Counted from the stretch's first letter, positions 1 to 9,232 are shown. The stretch is 64,000 bases of DNA from Bacteroidota bacterium (GCA_023460855.1 JAEWOS010000003.1:315003-379002); one strand, 5' to 3'. Notes: a model not told the origin generated them from the letters alone. Numbers and translations are program-made.

Positions 1-39
1 GATTTGCAAAACGATAAGATTTCGAAGTATTTTGATTAA
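1..39 (+). CDS. possible 3' end of a truncated gene
   Basis: Frame 1 is open from the left edge and reads DLQNDKISKYFD before a TAA stop. The composition is plausible for a hydrophilic protein C-terminus. It would converge with the minus-strand gene ending at 104. With only 12 codons visible no family can be named, and a chance open stretch is quite possible. Confidence 0.3.
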   Translation, partial: DLQNDKISKYFD

Positions 40-103
40 TTAACCCACAGAATTTCCGCGCAAGAAATTTAACAATCGCAAGCAGAGATTTTCTCGGGGC
101 AAT

Positions 104-1081
104 TTAATAATACACAATTTTTCTTTCTGTAACAACCGTAATATCAGGTCTTTCCTTCATTTTGTGAGTAGCTTCTCGTCGAATCCAGTTGTTGAACCGG
201 TCGTACTTATATTTAAGGGTGAGTGTTTCGCGGTCGCGACTTAAAAACTGATCGAGTGAAACCGTGGTATATTCTGTAAGATTTCCTCTGTTATCATAAA
301 TTAAATACTGTTTGCCGGACAGAATATCGCCTTCATATTCATCCTGCCCGATTTTAACATCTGCATCGTTATACAGGAATTTTTCAGTTACGGTTGAAGG
401 ATCGTCTTTGGACTGCCGCACAATTCCGATGAGCCTGTTTTCTTCGTCGTACTGATCGGTTTCAAAAAAAATGTAGCTCTCGCCGGTTGAAAAGTCATTT
501 TCTGTGGTGGTCTTTTTCACGTTGGGATAATCTTCCGTGTACGAATAGATTGTGGTGTATTCCGGCTCCCGTGCGGTAACACCTTTTAATTCCTCTTTCA
601 GAACGCGGTTTGTTGCGTCATAAATATAGGTCAATCGTTTTACCAGAGTTTTGGGCTGCTCTGAAGGATGCATATCGTCATAAGTTCCGTCGTCCAGAAG
701 CTGACCGTTATTCATAAAAGTTTCAACTTCGGTAAGAAGACCTGCCTTATTGTAATGGTAAACATCCATGTTTTCGCGCAGCTCTGTGTTAAGTCTGGTC
801 AGTTTCGCAATGTTGCCCTTTCTGTCGAATTCCGTAGTCTGAACGCAGATATCATCCAGATGTTTAAAAGTTTCTTCGAGCGTACCGCAATATCCGTTGT
901 CGATGGAATCTTTTGTGGTGCTCGAAATATCATAGGAATATGAAGAAACAGATTTCACTTTTCCTTTCAGATTGAGTTTCTGCAGGTCATTTTCAGTAGA
1001 AACCTGGCTGTTTCCCTTCACCGGAATAAGCAGCAGCAATAAGCAACCAAGCGTGGCTAATAATTTATAAAGAGGATTCAT
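104..1081 (-). CDS. secreted protein with YD/RHS-like repeats
   Basis: The 325-residue protein opens with a signal peptide (MNPLYKLLATLG, then a Leu-rich core) that probably ends near residue 25. The mature part contains about five spaced motifs of the form Y-x-Y-[DN]-x-x-[GN]-x-[LI]: YHYNKAGLL, YIYDATNRVL, DQYDEENRLI, YDNRGNLTEY and YKYDRFNNWI. These resemble the YD repeats of RHS proteins, which form beta strands, but there is no RHS core box and no toxin tail. Similar short secreted proteins are common and uncharacterised in flavobacteria. Function is unknown; a periplasmic or outer-membrane location is inferred from the signal peptide. The gene stands alone, with 297 bases between it and speA. 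Confidence 0.8.
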   Translation of the reverse strand: MNPLYKLLATLGCLLLLLIPVKGNSQVSTENDLQKLNLKGKVKSVSSYSYDISSTTKDSIDNGYCGTLEETFKHLDDICVQTTEFDRKGNIAKLTRLNTELRENMDVYHYNKAGLLTEVETFMNNGQLLDDGTYDDMHPSEQPKTLVKRLTYIYDATNRVLKEELKGVTAREPEYTTIYSYTEDYPNVKKTTTENDFSTGESYIFFETDQYDEENRLIGIVRQSKDDPSTVTEKFLYNDADVKIGQDEYEGDILSGKQYLIYDNRGNLTEYTTVSLDQFLSRDRETLTLKYKYDRFNNWIRREATHKMKERPDITVVTERKIVYY

Positions 1082-1378
1082 TTTTTCAGTTTGTAATGAT
1101 CAATTTTCATATTCAGGAAATGTGCAGGATTCAAGTCTATATAAAAACAATTACAAGTGCCGGTTCGATTTACAACACTTCCGAATTCTGATTGACAAAG
1201 CTATTATTCCAACTCCTGTGCCGATATTCCCTGTAAAATTTATAAATATCTGCGTGAAGTTATAAAGATTGCACAGCTTTTATAACGGTAAAACAGCAAT
1301 AATCGTGTGGAATCAGTTTTATAACCGATTAAATGATTCCCAAGCAAAAGATTATGAAAACTAAAACAAATGAGGATT

Positions 1379-2776
1379 TTAAACCGTATAACCCAGCAGC
1401 TTCAGTACTTCTTCCGGTTTTTGTTCTTCGCGGAACAGTTCGTAGGTGAAATTTCCTTCTTCGTCTTTATTAATCAGGATATGCTTTGGCTGCGGCATTA
1501 AACAATGGTGAACACCGCCGTATCCGCCAATGGTTTCCTGATAAGCTCCGGTATGGAAAAACCCAATATAAAGAGGTTTTACATCGCTGAACACCGGCAG
1601 ATAAATCGCGTTGGTGTGCTGTTCGGAATTGTAATAATCATCCGAATCGCAGGTAAGTCCGCCAAGAAAAACCCGTTCATACGTATCATCCCAGCGGTTT
1701 ACCGGAAGCATGATAAAATGTCTTGAAATCGCCCATGTATCCGGAAGTGTCGTCATGAACGAGGAATCGATCATATTCCATTTTTCACGGTCGTTCTGGC
1801 GTTTTTGGGAAATAATTTTATATAAATGTCCACCGCTTTCACCTACAGTGAAGCTTCCGAATTCTGTATAAATATTCGGTTCTTCCACGCCTTCCTCTTC
1901 ACAGAATTTCTTGATCTGAGTAACGATTTCGTTCACCATGTACTGATAGTCGTAATCGAAATTCAGCGAGGTTTTGATGGGAAATCCGCCACCGATATTC
2001 AGACAGTCCACTTCCGGCGCAATTTTCTTCAAACGCGCATACACGCGAAGACATTTATAAAGTTCATTCCAGTAATACGCGGTATCCTTGATTCCGGTAT
2101 TGATGAAAAAATGCAGCATTTTGAGCCTTGCATTCGGATGCTCCGCAATTTTCTGGGAATAGTACGGAATGATATCCTTGTAACCAATGCCAAGTCTGGA
2201 TGTATAAAATTCGAATTTCGGTTCTTCCTCTGATGCGATTCTGATTCCGATCTGAAAGGTCGAGTCAATACTTTCGGTGAGTTTATCCAGTTCGCGGTAG
2301 TTATCCAGAATCGGGGTGATATTTTCGAAACCGTTGTTGATCAGGTCGGCGATTTTCTGCAGATAATCATCGGTTTTAAAACCGTTGCAGATTACTTCGA
2401 TGCTTTTATCATACTTCCCTTCGTCGTACAAAGATTTCACGATATCCATATCGTAAGCGGAAGAAGTTTCAATGGAAATATCGTTTTTTAGCGCTTCATC
2501 CAGTACAAATTTGAAGTGGCTGGACTTGGTACAGTAACAGTAACGGTAGCCTTTTTTGTATTCGTTCTTTTCGATCGCTTCCTTGAACCAGCCTTTTGCG
2601 CGCTGGATATTCATCGAAATTTTAGGAAGATAGTTGAATTTCAGGGGCGTTCCAAACTGTTCCACCACATCCATCAGAGGAATATCGTGAAACTGCAGAT
2701 TATTTTCCACCACGTTGAATTCTTCGGTAGGGAAATAAAGCGTCTGATCGATCAGTTCGGAATACTTGATTTTCAT
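1379..2776 (-). CDS. speA: arginine decarboxylase, PLP-dependent
   Basis: This 465-residue enzyme should convert arginine to agmatine plus CO2, the first step of the agmatine route to polyamines. It has the alanine-racemase-fold decarboxylase layout: a PLP-lysine region (YCTKSSHF, about residue 80), a glycine-rich phosphate-binding segment (LNIGGGFPIKT) and a C-terminal CDSDD motif contributing the active-site Cys and Asp. It is shorter than the E. coli enzyme (about 660 residues) and matches the compact form usual in Bacteroidota. I chose the ATG at 2776 (MKIKYSELIDQ) because the 41 upstream in-frame codons are low-complexity and overlap the intergenic region. Arginine specificity is taken from close flavobacterial relatives; another basic amino acid cannot be excluded. 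Confidence 0.85.
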   Translation of the reverse strand: MKIKYSELIDQTLYFPTEEFNVVENNLQFHDIPLMDVVEQFGTPLKFNYLPKISMNIQRAKGWFKEAIEKNEYKKGYRYCYCTKSSHFKFVLDEALKNDISIETSSAYDMDIVKSLYDEGKYDKSIEVICNGFKTDDYLQKIADLINNGFENITPILDNYRELDKLTESIDSTFQIGIRIASEEEPKFEFYTSRLGIGYKDIIPYYSQKIAEHPNARLKMLHFFINTGIKDTAYYWNELYKCLRVYARLKKIAPEVDCLNIGGGFPIKTSLNFDYDYQYMVNEIVTQIKKFCEEEGVEEPNIYTEFGSFTVGESGGHLYKIISQKRQNDREKWNMIDSSFMTTLPDTWAISRHFIMLPVNRWDDTYERVFLGGLTCDSDDYYNSEQHTNAIYLPVFSDVKPLYIGFFHTGAYQETIGGYGGVHHCLMPQPKHILINKDEEGNFTYELFREEQKPEEVLKLLGYTV

Positions 2777-2867
2777 AATTGCACCTGAAATTTTTGGAAG
2801 TACAAAAATGCGAAAAAAGAATGAGTCGACTTCAGTATTTGCGACTGTTTTAAAAAATGCACGAAAA

Positions 2868-3494
2868 TCAGATATAAGGCAGATGACTGATGAAAACAAT
2901 CAGCAATCCATCAGAATATCTTATTTCCACCTCATCTTCAACTGCATAATTGCGCGTCGAAATAAAATCCGTAACGGAAAGTGCAGCGTCTTTAAGTCCC
3001 CAGTTCAGACCTTTTGTGGAAACGTTTGTTGCTGCAGGAAAAGGATACAAAGAAATCATTTTATTTTTCACATTCCGAAGCAAAACCGGGTTTTCAGCGA
3101 AATAATAGGTGGAAAATTCGTCGAAAAAAGTGATCTGAAGCTGCTTCCGGAAACCTGAAGCCGTGGTTAAATTCCCCAGAAAATGATCCATTTCTCCTCC
3201 ACTTCCGCCATACACATGTAATTCCGTAATATCCTTCTTCAGCAAAATTTCGAGGGCTTTATGGAAATCGGTTTCATCCTGATCCGGAGTATAAATAAAT
3301 TTTTCGCGATAAACTTCTTCATCTTCACCCAGATGCGAATCGAAATCACCGGAAATAAAATCGAGTTCTTGCAGCGGAAAATCTTTCTCTTTTAAATAAT
3401 GAAAAGCACCGTCCGTACAGGCGATGATCTCAAAATCGTTCCACGACGGCAGTTTTTCAGGCGGTACTCCGTTAATAAAAAGAAGGGCTTTCAA
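2868..3494 (-). CDS. thiN: thiamine pyrophosphokinase
   Basis: This 208-residue protein transfers pyrophosphate from ATP to thiamine, giving the cofactor thiamine diphosphate in the cytosol. Family landmarks are visible: CTDGAFHYL near residue 27, SGDFDS near 50, DQDETDFHKAL near 71 and GGSGGEMDHFLGNL near 97. The acidic clusters bind Mg-ATP, and the C-terminal beta domain binds thiamine. The start is a TTG at 3494; no ATG occurs before the catalytic GGEMDH region, so an alternative start would destroy the enzyme. It lies 91 bases upstream of speA and 49 bases downstream of the cobalamin adenosyltransferase gene, probably in the same transcript as the latter. Confidence 0.88.
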   Translation of the reverse strand: MKALLFINGVPPEKLPSWNDFEIIACTDGAFHYLKEKDFPLQELDFISGDFDSHLGEDEEVYREKFIYTPDQDETDFHKALEILLKKDITELHVYGGSGGEMDHFLGNLTTASGFRKQLQITFFDEFSTYYFAENPVLLRNVKNKMISLYPFPAATNVSTKGLNWGLKDAALSVTDFISTRNYAVEDEVEIRYSDGLLIVFISHLPYI

Positions 3495-3543
3495 TTGACC
3501 GGTTTTTTCTTAGAAATAATTTGAAAAGCGTCAGAATTTTTTT

Positions 3544-4119
3544 TTATTTCTGTCTTTCTGAAGGATTCCAGTACGATTCCGTCTTGCCGTCGAGTTTGGA
3601 AACGTATCGTGCAAGAACGAAAAGATAATCGGAAAGGCGGTTCAGATATTTAATCAGTTCAGGCCGGACTTCTTCCGATTCGTTCAGGAATACGAGGCTT
3701 CTTTCTGCTCTCCGGCAAACCGTTCTGCACACATGAAGATGCGTTGCCGCTTTTCCGCCGCCCGGAAGAATAAAAAACTGCAGAGGTTCGAGCTGTTCTT
3801 CGTATTCATCCATCCAGTTTTCGAGTTCGGTAATTTCTGAGTCGGAAATCATCAGATCCAGCCGTGATTTCCCGTTCGTAAGCGTCAGTTTATCGGTAGG
3901 AGTTGCAGATTCTGAACCGAGTGTAAACAGATCAAACTGTATTTTCTCCAGCTGGACAATCACATGCTCCACCTGAATTTCACTTTTTGCCAGTCCTATG
4001 AAAGAATTGAGCTCATCAATATTTCCGTACGATTCCACTCTTGCTGAAGCTTTTGAAACGCGTGTTCCGCCGTAAAGTGCCGTTTCTCCTTTATCGCCTG
4101 TTTTCGTGTATATTTTCAT
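3544..4119 (-). CDS. cob(I)alamin adenosyltransferase, PduO type
   Basis: The 191-residue protein carries the PduO-type signature: TKTGDKGETALYGG at the N-terminus, RVESYGNIDELNSFIG near residue 28, and the helical core HVCRTVCRRAERSLV followed by LNRLSDYLFVLARY. It moves the 5'-deoxyadenosyl group of ATP onto reduced cobalamin to make adenosylcobalamin, acting as a trimer in the cytosol. The length and both nucleotide-binding segments are typical. No cobalamin synthesis genes are nearby, so the likely role is finishing salvaged corrinoids. It probably forms a transcript with thiN, 49 bases downstream. Confidence 0.9.
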   Translation of the reverse strand: MKIYTKTGDKGETALYGGTRVSKASARVESYGNIDELNSFIGLAKSEIQVEHVIVQLEKIQFDLFTLGSESATPTDKLTLTNGKSRLDLMISDSEITELENWMDEYEEQLEPLQFFILPGGGKAATHLHVCRTVCRRAERSLVFLNESEEVRPELIKYLNRLSDYLFVLARYVSKLDGKTESYWNPSERQK

Positions 4120-4174
4120 GATTTATTTTTTATTGTAATTCTAATTTCTGCATCATTCATCAAACATTTCTATG

Positions 4175-4747
4175 TTACTTCACCTCCACAAACTGATACA
4201 CCATCTGTGATTTGGGATTGTAGATAATGGTGCTGATATTTGGAAAACGTTTCACGCGGTAATACTCGATATTTTTATCATTCTTAATATCATCCAAAAA
4301 AGTGGTATCAATTGTTCCCTGAGGAAGAAACTTTTCCAGGAACGTTATTTTTTCAACAAAAGAAGCACCGTCTATTTTAGAAAATTTTGCGGACGACTGG
4401 CTTTCATCAGTGGTTGGCTGCGCAACGAGCGTATTCAGTAAAGAATCTTTCTGGGCAGATTTATAACGAAAGACATAAACTGCGCTGCCGTTCGGAAGAA
4501 TTACTTTCCTGCCGCTTTCATTTTCAATCACCAGAGAATTCTGATGCGGAAAAATACTGTCGAATTTCACTGTTTCGGCATTGATAAATTTACTGAGCTG
4601 TTCGTTCACCGTTTCCTGAACGATTTCATTTGTTTTCTCACGCGCTTTTTCTTTTGCTGTGGTTACCGTGCTGTTCACGGTTTCCTCAATTTTTGTGCAG
4701 GAAAAAAGAACTAGTGATATCGCAAGCACCGAAAATATTCTGATCAT
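4175..4747 (-). CDS. hypothetical lipoprotein
   Basis: The 190-residue protein starts with a lipoprotein signal (MIRIFSVLAISLVLFSCTK; lipobox LFSC, Cys17). The next ~40 residues (about 18-58) are rich in Thr, Lys and Glu (EETVNSTVTTAKEKAREKT) and look like an amphipathic or coiled-coil helix. The rest is a compact globular domain I do not recognise. The mature protein should be anchored to the inner or outer membrane. It sits between an ABC exporter gene (16 bases upstream) and the PduO gene (55 bases downstream), all on the same strand, so it may be cotranscribed with the exporter. No function is proposed. Confidence 0.75.
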   Translation of the reverse strand: MIRIFSVLAISLVLFSCTKIEETVNSTVTTAKEKAREKTNEIVQETVNEQLSKFINAETVKFDSIFPHQNSLVIENESGRKVILPNGSAVYVFRYKSAQKDSLLNTLVAQPTTDESQSSAKFSKIDGASFVEKITFLEKFLPQGTIDTTFLDDIKNDKNIEYYRVKRFPNISTIIYNPKSQMVYQFVEVK

Positions 4748-4763
4748 TTTTATTTTATTTCAT

Positions 4764-6569
4764 TTAGTTTTCCCGGTACGAATGTACGAGTTTATCAAGA
4801 TTCAGGCTTCTAGCGGATGCATCAAAAATCTCACGGTACGTTCCGTTAAGATCGATCAGCTCATCGTGGGTTCCGTTTTCCACCACTCTTCCTTTTTTCA
4901 TCACATAAATAGCGTCCGAATCCAGAATCTGGGAAAGCGAATGGGAAATGATTATAACCGTTCTTCCTTCTTTAATTGCGTCGAGGGAATTCTTAATCTG
5001 TTCAGTTGCTATTGCATCGAGACTTGCCGTAGGTTCATCCAGAAACAGAATCGGCGGATTTTTCAGGAATAATCTCGCGATTGCAATCCTTTGCTGCTGT
5101 CCACCCGAAAGCTGTGTAGCATCGTGATTGTACTGCTCCGGAAGTTCAATAATCTGCGCGTGGAGATAAGCTTTCTTTGCAGCTTCCTGAATCTCTTCGA
5201 AAGTGGCGTGCATATTTCCGTAACGGATATTATCTTCAATGCTTCCCTGAAAAATATGATTGCGCTGCAGCACGAGTCCGATATCATCGCGCAGGTGAAC
5301 ATTGTCGTAATCATTCAGGTCGATGTTGTCCAGCATTATCTTTCCGTAATCAGGCAGATAAAATTTACACAAAAGATTGATCACAGTAGATTTTCCGGCA
5401 CCGCTTAAACCAACCAGTGCAGTTGTTCTCCCGTGCTCAATAATCATTGAAACATCATGCAGCGCTTTGGTACCGTTTGGATACGAAAAATCTACATTCT
5501 GCAGTTCGAATCTGCCTTTAATAGCAGGTTTCTGATTTCCGCTTGGCTCCTTTTGGTCATCTGCATTCAGTACATCGAAATAGCCTTCTGCATAAATCAT
5601 CGCGTCATTCATATCATCATAAATCCTGTGAAGCTGGCGAATCGGCGCCGAAATATTGTTAAACAGCATGATGTGAAGCATGATCGCACCAATAGTCATC
5701 TGCTGATCGAGCACGAGATAAACCGTCAACAGAATAATAAGTACAACACCAATCTGTTCGATGAATGTTTTAATTCCGTCGTAAATAAAATTGGTGCGCC
5801 GCGTTTCCATCTGGCTTTCCATCAGCTGCATCTGCAGATCGTACTGTTTTTTACCTTCAAACTGTTCCCTGACAAAACTTTTGATCACCATAATGGAATT
5901 GATCAGGTTCAGAAGGCCGGAATTTTTCTGTTCACGCTGATCGCGGAGTGTTCTTCGTACGCCGGTCAGTCTTTTTGCCTGAAGCGAACTCACCCAAAAA
6001 TAAATCGGGACGACAATTGTGGACACGAGACCAACATAGGCATTCTGCATGTACATGACGACGAGTGCAATAATCGCATTTGAAAAAAGCGGCAGTATGT
6101 CGATGAAAAAATTCTGTACCAGTCTTGTCAGACTGGAAATTCCCTGATCAATACGTGTCTGCAGTTTCCCCGACTGGTGATGTTCATCTGAAAAATACGC
6201 AACTTTATAGGTGAGAATTTTGTCGATAGCGGTTTGTGCAAGCACCGAACTTACATTAATCCTGATTTTTTCCCCATAAAATTTCTGCCCGAAATTGATG
6301 AAAATATTCAGCAGTTCTTTTCCGAGTAAAATAGCGGTAATTACCACCAGCACGTGGATTCCTTCAGACATCGGATCCGGAAGTTTGATCAGCTGCTCTA
6401 CTTCATCCACGGTATATTTAAGCACCAGCGGATTTACTTGTGCCATCAAGGCGCCGATGAAAGTAAGGAAAAGCGTTCCGAAAATCATCCATTTATACGG
6501 CTTGATAAAAGGAAGAATCTGCTGATAAATATTGATAAGTGTAACGGTGCGTTTTAGGACTTTTGCCAT
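4764..6569 (-). CDS. ABC transporter, fused permease and ATPase (MsbA/MDR-like)
   Basis: This 601-residue half-transporter has a six-helix membrane domain (about residues 1-330) joined to an ATPase domain. The ATPase shows Walker A (GLSGAGKST, about 387), the signature LSGGQQQRIAIARL (about 487), Walker B (ILFLDEPTAS, about 512) and the H-loop IISHS. Such proteins work as homodimers exporting lipids, peptides or drugs from the inner membrane. The substrate cannot be read from the sequence; lipid A flipping (MsbA) is one option given the many lipid A genes in the window, but this gene is not adjacent to them. The start at 6569 gives a short cytosolic N-terminus before the first helix, as usual for the family. 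Confidence 0.88.
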   Translation of the reverse strand: MAKVLKRTVTLINIYQQILPFIKPYKWMIFGTLFLTFIGALMAQVNPLVLKYTVDEVEQLIKLPDPMSEGIHVLVVITAILLGKELLNIFINFGQKFYGEKIRINVSSVLAQTAIDKILTYKVAYFSDEHHQSGKLQTRIDQGISSLTRLVQNFFIDILPLFSNAIIALVVMYMQNAYVGLVSTIVVPIYFWVSSLQAKRLTGVRRTLRDQREQKNSGLLNLINSIMVIKSFVREQFEGKKQYDLQMQLMESQMETRRTNFIYDGIKTFIEQIGVVLIILLTVYLVLDQQMTIGAIMLHIMLFNNISAPIRQLHRIYDDMNDAMIYAEGYFDVLNADDQKEPSGNQKPAIKGRFELQNVDFSYPNGTKALHDVSMIIEHGRTTALVGLSGAGKSTVINLLCKFYLPDYGKIMLDNIDLNDYDNVHLRDDIGLVLQRNHIFQGSIEDNIRYGNMHATFEEIQEAAKKAYLHAQIIELPEQYNHDATQLSGGQQQRIAIARLFLKNPPILFLDEPTASLDAIATEQIKNSLDAIKEGRTVIIISHSLSQILDSDAIYVMKKGRVVENGTHDELIDLNGTYREIFDASARSLNLDKLVHSYREN

Positions 6570-6681
6570 AAGAATTTTGAAGTGCCGCCTTTTTGTTACG
6601 ACCCCTAAAAATAAGCAATCCGATTTTTACGGGAATTCTATACTTTCGGCAAATGCTTTAATAATTACGCTGGGAATCGTA

Positions 6682-7743
6682 TTAACCGCCGAACGAAAAT
6701 GAATTCAGATAAATCAGTTCTGGTTTGGACGCTAATTTTGAATCGCTTTCTGCCATTTCAAGCGGATATTTGTCCGTAATTTCCTTTTTTTGAAAAAGAA
6801 ATGAATTGTGCGCATTTTTATCAACCATCGAATAAAAAATATGCTCAATTTCTGAGTTTGCAAGCGATGCAAAACCGATTTCTTCAAAACCGTAAATAAG
6901 ACGCAGATTGTCGGTTCCGGCGAAATTCTGATCCACATAATGCTGAAACTGCGACTTGCTGTCGAAATTGCCGCCCCAGATATTGTACACAAAATGCCGT
7001 GTCGCCGGTTTATTCAGAATATCCTGATAGACAAAGTTTTCACCGAGATACGCTTCACGAACCTGCGGATCGTTTGCCAGATCCTGTGGAAGACCTTCCT
7101 TCAGAATTCTGCCTTCAAACATGATATAAGTTTTATGCGTGATCGCCAGTGTCTGCTGAACATTGTGGTCGGTAATCAGGATACCGATGTTTTTGTCGGT
7201 AAGGCTTCGTACAATTTTCTGAATGTCTTCCACGGCAATAGGATCTACCCCTGCAAAAGGTTCATCCAGCAGGATAAATTTTGGACTTGTAGCGAGACAT
7301 CTTGCGATTTCCGTTCTTCTTCTTTCACCACCGGAAAGCAAATCACCACGGTTTTTCCGCACGTGCTGAAGTGAAAATTCTTCGATGAGTTCATCACATT
7401 TAATCTGCTGTTCGCGTTTCGAAAGTTTAGTAAACTGGAGAACCCCGAGAATGTTATCTTCAACTGAAAGTTTCCTGAAAACTGAGGCTTCCTGCGCAAG
7501 ATAACCGATTCCGTTCTGTGCGCGACGGTACATCGCATCGGAAGTAATGTCTTTATTCTGCAGGAAAATTTTGCCCGAAGTTGGTTTCACCAGGCCAACA
7601 ATCATATAGAAACTGGTTGTTTTTCCGGCACCGTTCGGACCGAGCAGTCCGACGATTTCTCCCTGGGAAACCTCTACGGAAACGCCTTTCACCACTTTCT
7701 TCGGACCGTATTCTTTCACTATATTTTCTCCGCGTAGAATCAT
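6682..7743 (-). CDS. lptB: LPS export ATPase LptB with an unusual C-terminal extension
   Basis: Residues 1 to about 240 form a standard LptB ATPase: Walker A GPNGAGKTTSFYMIVG (about 34), signature LSGGERRRTEIARCL (about 133), Walker B FILLDEPFAGVD (about 158), the H-loop ITDHN, and the typical ending VREAYLGENFVYQ. LptB powers extraction of lipopolysaccharide from the inner membrane with LptF and LptG. Here the frame continues without a stop for about 110 residues, starting DILNKPATRHFVYNIWGGNF, as a separate globular domain. Its opening (a hydrophobic strand, W-G-G-N-F, then an acidic/aromatic helix) is loosely like small immunity-type domains (Imm22), but I cannot assign it. The ATG at 7743 (MILRGENIV) is preferred; the nine codons upstream are hydrophobic and non-native for LptB. 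Confidence 0.85.
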   Translation of the reverse strand: MILRGENIVKEYGPKKVVKGVSVEVSQGEIVGLLGPNGAGKTTSFYMIVGLVKPTSGKIFLQNKDITSDAMYRRAQNGIGYLAQEASVFRKLSVEDNILGVLQFTKLSKREQQIKCDELIEEFSLQHVRKNRGDLLSGGERRRTEIARCLATSPKFILLDEPFAGVDPIAVEDIQKIVRSLTDKNIGILITDHNVQQTLAITHKTYIMFEGRILKEGLPQDLANDPQVREAYLGENFVYQDILNKPATRHFVYNIWGGNFDSKSQFQHYVDQNFAGTDNLRLIYGFEEIGFASLANSEIEHIFYSMVDKNAHNSFLFQKKEITDKYPLEMAESDSKLASKPELIYLNSFSFGG

Positions 7744-7870
7744 AAGACAAAGATAGAATAAATAAGGCAAGTTATTTTTAATGACTGTTCAGCAGCACGT
7801 TAAAAAGTTGTAATTTTAAACCGAATCGCTTCAGCCTAAAAAAGGCCATTTTAACCAAACAAAAAAAATT

Positions 7871-8209
7871 ATGGAAACTTACGGATACAACGACCCGCAA
7901 AATGCCAATCAGCCTCCGCATGATCCGAATTACCGGTCGGAAAAGAAACTGGCTTCCGGAATACTCGCTATTTTACTGGGAGCTTTGGGCGTTCACAAAT
8001 TTTATATGGGTTATCCGAAAGAAGGCGTCCTTCTGCTGCTTTCAACACTGGTCATTCTGCCGTTGCTCACCATCATCACTTGCGGCATTGGAAGTGCGAT
8101 GTACGCTGTAGTATTCATCGTTCCGCTTGTGGAAGGCATCATTTATCTGACCATGAGCGACAGCCAGTTCGTCCACACCTATATCATCAACAAAAAGCCG
8201 TGGTTTTAA
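7871..8209 (+). CDS. TM2 domain membrane protein
   Basis: The 112-residue protein has a hydrophilic Asn/Pro-rich N-terminus (about 25 residues), then a TM2 domain: the helix GILAILLGALGVHKFYMG, a short turn with a basic residue, and a second longer hydrophobic stretch (VLLLLSTLVILPLLTIITCG). The LGxxGxHxFYxG motif is diagnostic. TM2 proteins are small inner-membrane proteins of unknown role. The gene is convergent with hemB, which ends 31 bases away, and I see no clear terminator between them. Upstream, the 127 bases after the lptB start hold the divergent promoters. Confidence 0.88.
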   Translation: METYGYNDPQNANQPPHDPNYRSEKKLASGILAILLGALGVHKFYMGYPKEGVLLLLSTLVILPLLTIITCGIGSAMYAVVFIVPLVEGIIYLTMSDSQFVHTYIINKKPWF

Positions 8210-8239
8210 TTACTGGTAGTTGATTCGTGTTCTGCGTTA

Positions 8240-9232
8240 TTATTGATTCAGCAATATTGCTGCCTCTTTTGCCGCATACGTGAAAATCATATCTGCACCC
8301 GCTCTTTTGATGCAGGTTAATGATTCAATAATCGCTTTGTCATTATCGAGCCAGCCGTTTTGTGCTGCAGCTTTCAGCATTGCGTATTCACCGGAAACGT
8401 TATAAACCGCAACAGGAATATCTATCGCCTCACGCACTTTAGCAACAATATCGAGATAAGGCAAGCCCGGTTTTATCATGATAATATCCGCGCCTTCGTC
8501 CACATCCTTAAATACTTCATTCATTGCTTCACGTGAATTGTGAAAATCCATCTGATAGGTTTTCTTATCCTTCGGAATTTCAATATTTTCTTTAGGAGCA
8601 CTGTCCAGCGCACTTCGGAACGGTCCGTAGAAAGAACTCGCATATTTGGCTGCATAGCTCAGAATTCCCACATCGGTAAATCCGTTTTCTTCGAGTCCCT
8701 GACGAATTGCGGCAACTCTGCCGTCCATCATATCGCTCGGCGCCACAACATCAGCGCCGGCTTCTGCATGGGAAACCGACATTTTTACCAGGGCGTCATT
8801 GGTAGCATCATTATCAATTTTACCATTCGTAATAATTCCGTCATGTCCGTAAATGGAATACGGATCCAGCGCAACATCCGGCATGATAATCATTTCAGGA
8901 ACGGCATCTTTAATTGCTTTAATCGTGTCCTGCATCAGTCCGTTTTTATTCCATGCTTCCTTTCCCGTGTTGTCTTTGAGGTTATCCGAAACTTTCATAT
9001 ACAGATTAACCGCTTTAACGCCGGTCGCGTAAAGTTCTTTACATTCTTTAACCGTAAGATCCAGAGAACGGCGGAAAATTCCGGGCATTGATGAAATTTC
9101 TTCCGCATTGTCCTTACCTTCCGTTACGAACATTGGCATAACGAGGTCGTTAGGAGAAAGAACTGTTTCCTGCACCAGGGATCTGATGGAAGCACTGGTA
9201 CGAAGTCGGCGGTTTCTGGAATATAAAATCAT
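8240..9232 (-). CDS. hemB: porphobilinogen synthase (delta-aminolevulinate dehydratase)
   Basis: This 330-residue enzyme condenses two 5-aminolevulinates into porphobilinogen, the second common step of haem synthesis. The two Schiff-base lysines are visible in SYAAKYASSFYGPFR (about residue 198) and IMIKPGLPYLDI (about 252). At the active-site metal loop it reads DVALDPYSIYGHDGI, with Asp and Ala where zinc enzymes have a Cys triplet. By family knowledge that marks a Mg-dependent enzyme rather than a zinc one. It is a single gene with a good -7 promoter element at 9270-9277, divergent from the T9SS-sorted gene. No other haem genes are in the window. Confidence 0.95.
   Translation of the reverse strand: MILYSRNRRLRTSASIRSLVQETVLSPNDLVMPMFVTEGKDNAEEISSMPGIFRRSLDLTVKECKELYATGVKAVNLYMKVSDNLKDNTGKEAWNKNGLMQDTIKAIKDAVPEMIIMPDVALDPYSIYGHDGIITNGKIDNDATNDALVKMSVSHAEAGADVVAPSDMMDGRVAAIRQGLEENGFTDVGILSYAAKYASSFYGPFRSALDSAPKENIEIPKDKKTYQMDFHNSREAMNEVFKDVDEGADIIMIKPGLPYLDIVAKVREAIDIPVAVYNVSGEYAMLKAAAQNGWLDNDKAIIESLTCIKRAGADMIFTYAAKEAAILLNQ

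Noticed and set aside
1082..1378. 297-base gap between the YD-repeat protein gene and speA
   Set aside because: No open frame, hairpin or promoter consensus that I could support.
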